Origin: Clostridium sp.
Lineage (GTDB): Bacteria > Bacillota > Clostridia > Lachnospirales > Lachnospiraceae
Length of the DNA: 20,078 bases
Reading direction: 5' to 3'
NCBI GenBank assembly: GCA_016302185.1
Contig: JAEDOC010000022.1
Span: 1 to 20,078, forward strand
Below, one piece after another: positions 14,817 to 20,078 of this stretch. The notes beneath the pieces are model-generated. The model was not told the DNA's origin and did not search any database. It saw only the letters and a list, made by a program, of their open reading frames with translations. The position numbers were made by a program, and so were the translations under genes. The stretch's first letter is position 1; each line of letters opens with the position of its first letter.

Positions 14817-16250
14817 CTATCGTCCCAATAAGGTTTCCACCGCATTTTTTAATGTATCTGTATCTCCCACATTTCCTGGGAAAATCACATAAGGAGTTCC
14901 CGGAAAACGGCTTTCTTCCCCGGTGCGCCATACCGGAACGCCGGGAGCAATCTGTCCCAGCACCAGTGCACGCTTTACCCGCAGTGCTTTTGTTCCCACA
15001 TCAGAGGAAGTAATTCCGCCCTTGGCAACCACAAAAGCCGGTGTAACCTTCAGACTGCCTACACAGGACTGAACAGCGTCACTAATCTTCACACTCCGAA
15101 GAAGCGCTGCTTCCGGAGTATCATCCGCCAGCGTCAGCACCGCCCGTTTTGTAGAGATACAAACGGTGATTCCCTGAGAAATCAGCTGTCCCGCCTGCTC
15201 CACGATGGAAGCCGTCTCCGCCTCCAGCGCTCCCGGCGTCAGAACCAGGTCACTGTTCATCTCAATAAATCTGATCCCGTCTACCTGCTTTAATTCTTCC
15301 AGCTGGGCTGTAGTCTTCTTCGTATGACTTCCCACCACAATAATTCCGCCCGCCTGATTCTTCAGTGTAACCATCTCTTCCCGGCGCAGAAGCGGACGGT
15401 CACTGATATTGCCGATGGCCTTAACCAACGCTGCCGCACAGCGGATCATGTAGTGCTTTCCTTTCGCCATCGCCCGGTACAGCGCAGTCGCAAACACCTT
15501 CACATCGCAGTCATCCACCGCATTGACAATAATTTTTCCAAAATTCTTAACCGAAAGCAGCTGCGCCTCCACAGTATCATAATCCAAGGCCCGCAGAGAA
15601 TCCAGAGAGATACAAGTCACATCGGCCGCCTTGTATTCACCGCCGGTTTTCTCCTCGATATATTCTGCCAGGTTGCTGGAATGGTAGCCGAAGGTTTCAT
15701 CCTTTGCAAACTCGGTCTGTCCGCAGGGAACCAGCTCTTCCCCGTATTTTACATAATGAACATTTCCAATGGTAAAACGCCCGCCTTCCTTAAAATAGGG
15801 GCAGAGAATCTCACCGTCAATCACGCGGTCACCTTCCCGCTCTGCCACCTGGCGAAGAAGTGCTGTCTCCAGCGGATAATGCCCCCGCAGCGTGGAATCT
15901 CCTCTGGAAATAATCAGATAATCCAGACCAGACTCTTTTGCTACCGCCTCCGCCCTCTCGGCAATCTCCATATGCACACGGGTTGTCTGCTCTTCGGTCA
16001 GCCCCCGGCTGTTGGTCAGCACAAAGAAGAGACTGTTCTCTTCCGCAAAACCCCGTCGCAGGCTTTCCATGCTCCAGTCCGTATAAACGCTGATATCGTG
16101 TACTGTCTGTACCCCGGTAGGATCATCATCCAGTACAATGATTTTTCTTGTATTCTTTACTGCCTCCGCTGCCAGCGCCGCATCTACAGCTTCCAAATCC
16201 ACCGGCTTCTGCTCATTCAGAATCCCGGCGCTGATTTTTGCTTCCTCCAT
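14817..16250 (-). CDS. Four-carbon acid sugar kinase family protein (DUF1537, OtnK/DtnK type)
   Basis: The 477-residue protein has the two-domain layout of the family (PF07005 and PF17042). The N-terminal domain opens with IIVLDDDPTGVQTVHD (D41-D43 and the substrate loop), then LTNSRGLT and the strongly conserved SRGDSTLRGHYPLE near 109-122. The C-terminal ATP-binding domain has VVGSHTKKT, FVVAKGGITSSDVGTKAL and a closing YVIFPGNVGD. Members phosphorylate four-carbon sugar acids such as erythronate, threonate or their 3-keto forms. It has its own promoter with one copy of the same operator that fronts the metabolosome operon, so both are probably induced together. Its usual partner OtnC is a class II aldolase, which may be the role the divergent aldolase-like protein evolved from. 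About 35 residues precede the kinase fold. Confidence 0.93.
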   Translation of the reverse strand: MEEAKISAGILNEQKPVDLEAVDAALAAEAVKNTRKIIVLDDDPTGVQTVHDISVYTDWSMESLRRGFAEENSLFFVLTNSRGLTEEQTTRVHMEIAERAEAVAKESGLDYLIISRGDSTLRGHYPLETALLRQVAEREGDRVIDGEILCPYFKEGGRFTIGNVHYVKYGEELVPCGQTEFAKDETFGYHSSNLAEYIEEKTGGEYKAADVTCISLDSLRALDYDTVEAQLLSVKNFGKIIVNAVDDCDVKVFATALYRAMAKGKHYMIRCAAALVKAIGNISDRPLLRREEMVTLKNQAGGIIVVGSHTKKTTAQLEELKQVDGIRFIEMNSDLVLTPGALEAETASIVEQAGQLISQGITVCISTKRAVLTLADDTPEAALLRSVKISDAVQSCVGSLKVTPAFVVAKGGITSSDVGTKALRVKRALVLGQIAPGVPVWRTGEESRFPGTPYVIFPGNVGDTDTLKNAVETLLGR

Positions 16251-16294
16251 TCTTCTCCTCCCATTACACTTTCATTCGTTAATGCATTAATATG

Positions 16295-16307
16295 AACATA
16301 GGATGTT
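16295..16307 (-). promoter_or_regulatory. Single operator copy upstream of the kinase
   Basis: AACATAGGATGTT on the plus strand is the same palindrome as in the triple operator at 14597-14637, differing only in the orientation of the central three bases. It lies 12 bases downstream of a candidate -10 and 45 bases before the kinase ATG, overlapping the region just after the expected transcription start. Confidence 0.75.
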
Positions 16308-16319
16308 TGAACTACTAAT

Positions 16320-16348
16320 AACATACAATATTTTCTTTCAAAGTGCAA
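16320..16348 (-). promoter_or_regulatory. Candidate promoter of the kinase gene
   Basis: On the minus strand TTGCAC (16348-16343) and TATGTT (16325-16320) are separated by 17 bases. Each box is only partly like consensus. The downstream operator supports this location. An alternative -35 (TTGAAA) overlaps it with less good spacing. Confidence 0.45.
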
Positions 16349-16356
16349 TGGATTTT

Positions 16357-16390
16357 ATAAAAAATCCGGTGTATCATTTCAATACACCGG
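16357..16390 (-). terminator. Terminator of the nitroreductase transcript
   Basis: On the minus strand CCGGTGTAT (16390-16382) pairs perfectly with ATACACCGG (16374-16366) across a 7-base loop and is followed by ATTTTTTATAAAA. It lies 24 bases after the nitroreductase stop and isolates the right-hand genes from the kinase gene. Confidence 0.9.
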
Positions 16391-16414
16391 CTGCTCCGTT
16401 ATTTTTCTGCTTGT

Positions 16415-17287
16415 TTACTGTTCTCTCTGATAAAACATGTACTCCAACGGTACTCTTCCTGATTTGATGGATCCTGCCGCCGCATAGCCGATGGCCAGGT
16501 GCATCGCCACCTCAAATTCTTCCGGAAGTCCGTAAGACTCCTTAAATTTTCTGCCGTTTTCGGGTGTATCCGACAGCCACACACTGGTGAGTCCCAGCGC
16601 ATGAGCCATCAGACCCATATGATCCCCGGCGGCTGCACAGTCAAAGCCCCGGTTGTGGGGAACACGCTCCGGAAGATCCTGTTTTACAATCCGGGACGGG
16701 CGTTTGTCATAGCAGATCACAATAATCACCGCATTGTCCGTGGGCACATCACTCCGAATCAGACTCTTCTCTTCTTCGGTTTTCAGCACAATGAAGCGGA
16801 CCTCGTCCAGATTGCAGCCGATGGGAGCTGCACGTCCCGCATCGCAGACCGCGCGAACGATCTCATCGGGAACCTCCCTCTTGATCCACCCGGCACGTCC
16901 GGATTTTCTTCCCCAGAGAAGCTTCTTCACTACCTTCAGTTCCTCCTCGGTAAACGGTTCCGGCAGCTCATTCACCTCCGGAATCTCCGGCTTGATTCCC
17001 TGACGAACCAGAGCCGCATACTCCAGGTAGCGCTTTACCCACTGAATATCCTCATCCTCTTCGGAATATCCCTTTTCCTGCCAGATTTCAAAGAGGATCT
17101 GTGCATCGATTCCAAAATTTTCTATCACTTTTCCCTTCCAGTCCAGAACCAGCGGATAAATCGGAACCTCGATTCCATGATGAGTTCTCTCATGAAGGGC
17201 TCCCCGAAGGGTAACCTCATCCCACTGCCTTATTTCATCTCTGGTGTACAGGACACCTCCGATTCTTGCATTCTCTTTCACTGCCAC
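16415..17287 (-). CDS. Nitroreductase-family protein with N-terminal extension
   Basis: Residues from about 120 to the end follow the nitroreductase fold (PF00881): a basic FMN-phosphate region GRKSGRAGW, VCDAGRAAPIGCNLDEVRF (matching A-P-S-x-x-N-x-Q-P), AVIIVICYD, then DCAAAGDHMGLMAHALGLTSVW and AIGYAAAG, the usual closing motifs. The first ~115 residues are an extension without a domain I recognise. The start is uncertain: GTG at 17287 has GAGGAG nine bases upstream and is preferred; a TTG at 17332 in the same frame overlaps the upstream stop codon but has no ribosome binding site. The family reduces nitro groups, quinones or removes halogens with FMN and NAD(P)H; the substrate is unknown. 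It follows the hydrolase-like gene by 41 bases and ends at a terminator. Confidence 0.82.
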   Translation of the reverse strand: MAVKENARIGGVLYTRDEIRQWDEVTLRGALHERTHHGIEVPIYPLVLDWKGKVIENFGIDAQILFEIWQEKGYSEEDEDIQWVKRYLEYAALVRQGIKPEIPEVNELPEPFTEEELKVVKKLLWGRKSGRAGWIKREVPDEIVRAVCDAGRAAPIGCNLDEVRFIVLKTEEEKSLIRSDVPTDNAVIIVICYDKRPSRIVKQDLPERVPHNRGFDCAAAGDHMGLMAHALGLTSVWLSDTPENGRKFKESYGLPEEFEVAMHLAIGYAAAGSIKSGRVPLEYMFYQREQ

Positions 17288-17328
17288 AGGTATACTCTCC
17301 TCTCTCTTTTTTCCTCGTTCCGGCTTTC

Positions 17329-18024
17329 TCAATCATCCACTGTATTGAAATTCGTATTTTGATACTTCATCAGCGCATCAGCCATCTCTCTTCCGTAATC
17401 CTTCACAAAATCCTGCAATACCGCACCGGCAATCGCTTCTCCTTCTTCCCCGAATATCGCCTCCGCCACCTCCCGGTAGCTCCAGTAGGAGTGAGCACAG
17501 TGATATTCAAAAGATTTCAGTCCTTCCGGGCGTTTCGCGTAGACCTCACCTTCTCTTAATCCCGCATTCTTAACAATCTGGATACAGCAGTCATGATCAT
17601 GAAGTGTCTGTGTTGTCTTATAGCTGAGCTCCGGGTTAAAACCACGACAGATAGACTCGTCCAGCACAGAGCAATAGGCAAGTCCCGCTTCCGGAAGCCC
17701 CATCGCTTTAAACTGGCTATGCCACGGGCAGACAAAAATATGAGTCACACTGTCCGGTGAAAGCTGCACCTTCGTTGACTGATTGGCCTCTCCCAGCGCC
17801 TTTACCTCTTCTGTATTCACCCATTCTCCGTAGCGGCAGTAGGTCTCAAAGGTCAGCGGCTGCCCGTCCCGGATGGCCCGCTGTGCCATCCGGCGTCCTC
17901 GCTGCTCTGCATAATAAATCGTAGCATGACGGAACGCCTCCAGCCCGCGGCTTCCAAAACGCTCTTTCAGATAGACGTAATACTTTGCCGCAATGTATGC
18001 GTGAACCTTTTCATTAAATCCCAT
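17329..18024 (-). CDS. L-2-amino-thiazoline-4-carboxylic acid hydrolase-like protein
   Basis: The 231-residue frame from ATG 18024 has AGGAGGG seven bases upstream; the longer in-frame start at 18075 lies within the repeat element and is rejected. The sequence fits the ATC hydrolase family (PF14196): conserved positions include CPWH (C99-H102), YCSVLDE (117-123), FNPEL (129-133) and a histidine/cysteine-rich LHDHDCC (141-147). The founding enzyme opens the thiazoline ring on the way to L-cysteine, but most members have unproven roles. It is cytoplasmic; no signal or membrane segment. The gene lies behind a NitT/TauT-type ABC system and before a nitroreductase, which may hint at the breakdown of a sulfur- or nitrogen-containing ring compound. 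This last point is inference. Confidence 0.65.
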   Translation of the reverse strand: MGFNEKVHAYIAAKYYVYLKERFGSRGLEAFRHATIYYAEQRGRRMAQRAIRDGQPLTFETYCRYGEWVNTEEVKALGEANQSTKVQLSPDSVTHIFVCPWHSQFKAMGLPEAGLAYCSVLDESICRGFNPELSYKTTQTLHDHDCCIQIVKNAGLREGEVYAKRPEGLKSFEYHCAHSYWSYREVAEAIFGEEGEAIAGAVLQDFVKDYGREMADALMKYQNTNFNTVDD

Positions 18025-18053
18025 TTTTCTCCCTCCTGTGTAAAATGCCAATC

Positions 18054-18167
18054 CATCCGATGGGAAAACGGCCATCCAAGAAGCATCGGATATTCATCCG
18101 ATGGGAAAACAGATGCTAAGGCATCCTTACAAGCCAGCTTGACGGCTGCCTTAGCATCTGTTTTCCC
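18054..18167 (-). repeat. Structured repeat element in the leader of the hydrolase-like gene
   Basis: The spacer 18025-18191 contains a perfect 21-base inverted repeat (18103-18123 and 18147-18167, 23-base loop), an adjoining 8-base inverted repeat (18084-18091 and 18096-18103) and a 16-base direct repeat GTTTTCCCATCGGATG on the minus strand at 18110-18095 and 18069-18054. Because both direct copies contain GTTTTCCC, the 5' arm GGGAAAAC could pair with either, giving alternative folds. There is no U-tract after the large stem. It may be a regulatory leader, a processing site or the remnant of a small mobile element. Confidence 0.75.
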
Positions 18168-18191
18168 GCCATCTCCCTTATATACTATATA

Positions 18192-18962
18192 TTATATATT
18201 GTATTCCGGCTCTCCGCACTTATTTTCTCCCCGGCTGATATCTGCCACAATCCGGGCGGCTGTATGCACCAGGTATTCATCCATCCGGCTTCTGGGATGA
18301 GGCAGGCGAATCCGGTATTCTGCCTGAATCTTTCCGGGGCGAGGTGTGAGCAGGATCACTCTGTCCGCCAGATACACCGCCTCATTAATGTCATGAGTGA
18401 CAAAGAGAACCGTCCGTTTCTCCTTTTCCCGAATCCGGATCAGCTCCTCCTGCAGGGTGCAGCGGGTGAGATGATCCACCGCACTGAAGGGCTCGTCCAT
18501 CAGAGTTACCTTGGGATTCATGATCAGAGTTCTGGCAATTCCCGCCCGCTGCCGCATACCTCCGGACAGCTGGGACGGGTATTTATTTTCAAAGCCCTCC
18601 AGCCCCATCAGCTTCAGATAATAGGCCAGCCGTTCCTCCTGTTCCTTTTTGGGGATTCCGGCAGTTTCCATTCCATAGAGGATGGTCCGCCAGGGAAATA
18701 ACGCCGCATCCTGAAAGACAACTCCGATGTCTCTTCCGGGCCCTGTAACTGGCGTGTCGTCCAGAAAAACCGTTCCCCCGCTCTGCTTCTGGAGACCTGC
18801 AACGATCTCCAGAAGTGTGCTTTTCCCACAGCCGGACGGCCCGACAATGCAGACAAACTCTCCATCCTCTATGTCCAGATGAATATGCTCCAGTGCCTGA
18901 ACCGGAGTTCCATCCGCTCCCTCGTAAACCTTACTGACGTTATTAATATGTATCGTGGGCAT
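18192..18962 (-). CDS. ABC transporter ATP-binding protein, NitT/TauT (SsuB/TauB) type
   Basis: The 256-residue protein has all ABC motifs in order: Walker A GPSGCGKST (40-48), Q-loop VVFQDAALFPW with Q83, signature LSGGMRQR (131-138), Walker B VTLMDEPFSAVD (D155, E156) and the H-loop VTHD (H189). The LFPW sequence after the Q-loop and the total length are typical of nitrate/sulfonate/taurine importers. It supplies energy for uptake together with the lipoprotein encoded 76 bases upstream. A permease is missing between the two, although such operons normally have one; it may be upstream of the window. An AT-rich tract (18179-18200) overlaps its stop codon. Confidence 0.95.
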   Translation of the reverse strand: MPTIHINNVSKVYEGADGTPVQALEHIHLDIEDGEFVCIVGPSGCGKSTLLEIVAGLQKQSGGTVFLDDTPVTGPGRDIGVVFQDAALFPWRTILYGMETAGIPKKEQEERLAYYLKLMGLEGFENKYPSQLSGGMRQRAGIARTLIMNPKVTLMDEPFSAVDHLTRCTLQEELIRIREKEKRTVLFVTHDINEAVYLADRVILLTPRPGKIQAEYRIRLPHPRSRMDEYLVHTAARIVADISRGENKCGEPEYNI

Positions 18963-19038
18963 CTTCTCTTCCCCTTCTCTCTGTTTTCACTTATTCTGTC
19001 TCCGGTAAGGCTCTCCAGCCCTGTCTCAGTTCTGACAC

Positions 19039-19140
19039 TTATGCCTCCGGATCCTTCATTCCCAGCTCCTCTGCCGCCTTTTTCGCAAATTCGTTGGTAT
19101 AAGTACCTTCCAGCGTCACACCATTCTCAACCCAGCCATA
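19039..19140 (-). other. Out-of-frame C-terminal tail of the substrate-binding protein
   Basis: After the premature stop of the lipoprotein frame the expected C-terminus continues in the next frame: 33 codons starting YGWVENGVTLEGTYTNEF and ending with a TAA at 19041-19039. The total span 20068-19039 is one base longer than a multiple of three; dropping one base near 19141 would join both parts into a 342-residue protein. It has no start codon of its own and is taken as a frameshifted piece, not a gene. Confidence 0.8.
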
Positions 19141-20068
19141 CGTCAATCTCCGATTCCACCGCATCTCTCATAACCTCCTCGGAGGTGCTCATCTTCTCTG
19201 CTGCCCAGGTAATAAACTCGTCAAAATACTCGTTTTTTACTTCCTCGTGTACTTTATAATAAGCAGTGATAAATCGCTGCAGCTCTTCTGGATGATTTTC
19301 AATAAAATCATTGCTGGCAATGATAGTACCGGTATAATAATCCGGAATATAATCCCAGGCGCGTCCCAGAGGATGTCCGATTCCCTCCGACTCCGCCAGA
19401 GAGGCGTACGGATTGTGAATAATGGTCGCATCCACCTCACCGGAGGTCAGCGTTGCATATGCCTTCTGATAGCTTCCGTTGGCTACCAGCGTCACCTCAT
19501 CTTCGCTGATCCCGTTTTTCTCCAGCATCTTCAGCACAGACAGCTTCATGCCGCCGGAAGCACCGGAGGTTCCGATGGTTTTACCCTTCAAATCCTCAAA
19601 GCTCTGAATGTCATTATTCGCCACCAGCCAGTAGCATCCGGAATATCTCCACATATTTCCCACCAGTTTTGCCGGAACTCCGTTATTGATCCCGGGGATA
19701 TAGGAGCTGGGATCGCCGTCCGCCACATCCACATCTCCACGGGACATGAGCGAAAGCCGCTCCTGATTTCCATCTGCCTGAAGATTGTCAAACTCAATTC
19801 CCAGCTCCTTATAAAGTCCTTTTTCAATGGCAAAATTATTGACCGCGCCGGTCATGCCTGTGGTAAAGCAGCTGCGGATGGTAATGGGTTCTTCCGCGGA
19901 ATCTCCCTGGGTGTCCGCAACCGTGGTGTCTGCAGCGGCCGTCCCCTCCGTCTGGGACGGCTCCTTTGCCGCGGTCTGGCTCTCAGAAGCAGCACCAGAT
20001 CCACAGCCGCTAAGTAAAGCACCGGTCAATACAGCAACAGTAAGTACTTTTAAAATGTTCTTCTTCAT
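19127..20068 (-). CDS. NitT/TauT-type ABC substrate-binding lipoprotein, C-terminally frameshifted
   Basis: The frame as read gives 313 residues with a lipoprotein signal peptide (KKNILKVLTVAVLTGALLSGC, cut here in two, C22) and a Ser/Thr/Glu-rich linker to about residue 58. The mature part resembles NMT1/TauA-like binding proteins: GMTGAVNNFAIEKGLYKELG, then DGDPSSYIPGI, GKTIGTSGASGGMKLSVL and LTSGEVDATIIHNPYASL are the strands and hinge segments of the fold. It ends early at EIDVWLG because of a one-base shift; the remaining 33 residues lie in the next frame. It would deliver a small anion or sulfonate-like solute to the ABC importer whose ATPase follows. The loss of the last helix may weaken folding but leaves both lobes largely present. 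The ribosome binding site is at or beyond the window edge. Confidence 0.88.
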   Translation of the reverse strand: MKKNILKVLTVAVLTGALLSGCGSGAASESQTAAKEPSQTEGTAAADTTVADTQGDSAEEPITIRSCFTTGMTGAVNNFAIEKGLYKELGIEFDNLQADGNQERLSLMSRGDVDVADGDPSSYIPGINNGVPAKLVGNMWRYSGCYWLVANNDIQSFEDLKGKTIGTSGASGGMKLSVLKMLEKNGISEDEVTLVANGSYQKAYATLTSGEVDATIIHNPYASLAESEGIGHPLGRAWDYIPDYYTGTIIASNDFIENHPEELQRFITAYYKVHEEVKNEYFDEFITWAAEKMSTSEEVMRDAVESEIDVWLG

Positions 20069-20078
20069 AATTATATTC

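Noticed and set aside
15324..16295. Long plus-strand open frame (323 codons) opposite the kinase
   Set aside because: It is antisense to a well-matched four-carbon acid sugar kinase, has no family resemblance and no good ribosome binding site; it is a codon-bias shadow.
16499..17362. Plus-strand open frame of 287 codons opposite the nitroreductase
   Set aside because: It is rich in His, Arg, Ser and Pro as antisense frames are, and the minus strand has the clear family motifs.
17329..18075. Longer form of the hydrolase-like protein starting at 18075
   Set aside because: The extra 17 codons overlap the repeat element and lack a ribosome binding site, while ATG 18024 has AGGAGGG at good distance.
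19247..20017. Plus-strand open frame of 256 codons opposite the lipoprotein
   Set aside because: The minus frame has a signal peptide and binding-protein motifs; the plus frame has neither.
16415..20068. The ABC, hydrolase and nitroreductase genes as part of the metabolosome regulon
   Set aside because: A strong terminator separates them from the kinase and they carry no copy of the AACAT-N3-ATGTT operator inside the window.

Overview
The window looks like chromosomal DNA of an anaerobic gut-type Clostridia, probably Lachnospiraceae or a close relative. This is inferred from the mid-50s GC impression, AGGAGG-type ribosome binding sites, DctP and NMT1-type lipoproteins with C-terminal-Cys signal peptides, and the mix of gene families; no rRNA or marker gene is present to prove it. 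Every gene I can support lies on the minus strand, so transcription runs from high to low coordinates.

Right end (20068 to 16357): a lipoprotein substrate-binding protein of the NitT/TauT type with a C-terminal frameshift, its ABC ATPase, a 167-base spacer holding an elaborate set of inverted and direct repeats, an L-2-amino-thiazoline-4-carboxylate hydrolase-like protein, and a nitroreductase-family protein that ends in a clear terminator. No ABC permease is visible; it may lie beyond the window.

Middle (16348 to 2090): a catabolic regulon built around a bacterial microcompartment (BMC). A four-carbon acid sugar kinase forms its own transcription unit. A second unit of 14 genes then runs without a strong internal break other than an attenuator-like hairpin: Asp/Glu racemase-like protein, TRAP transporter DctP-DctQ-DctM, a GntR/FadR-type regulator, a BKACE (DUF849) beta-keto acid cleavage enzyme, a class II aldolase-like protein, a CoA-acylating aldehyde dehydrogenase, two tandem-domain BMC shell proteins, PduL phosphotransacylase, an EutN/CcmL pentamer, an FAD disulfide reductase-like enzyme and an iron-type alcohol dehydrogenase, closed by a hairpin terminator. 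A 13-base palindrome (AACAT-N3-ATGTT) occurs three times in tandem at the promoter of the long operon and once at the promoter of the kinase, tying the two units into one probable regulon.

The metabolosome core is complete: aldehyde dehydrogenase, PduL and alcohol dehydrogenase recycle CoA and NAD in the standard way. No known signature enzyme (diol dehydratase, ethanolamine lyase, glycyl radical enzyme) is present. The only candidate, the aldolase-like protein, carries a probable C-terminal encapsulation helix but has lost two of three zinc histidines and the catalytic Glu. No single-domain BMC-H gene is in the window; the flat shell tiles are two tandem fusions of EutM/PduA-like domains. 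The combination with BKACE, four-carbon acid sugar kinase, racemase and TRAP importer is the best candidate for an undescribed system here.

Left end (1981 to 1): a separate operon with its own extended -10 promoter: a DegV fatty acid-binding protein, an ICMT/PEMT-like membrane methyltransferase and the N-terminal part of a GH3-family acyl-adenylating protein that runs off the window.
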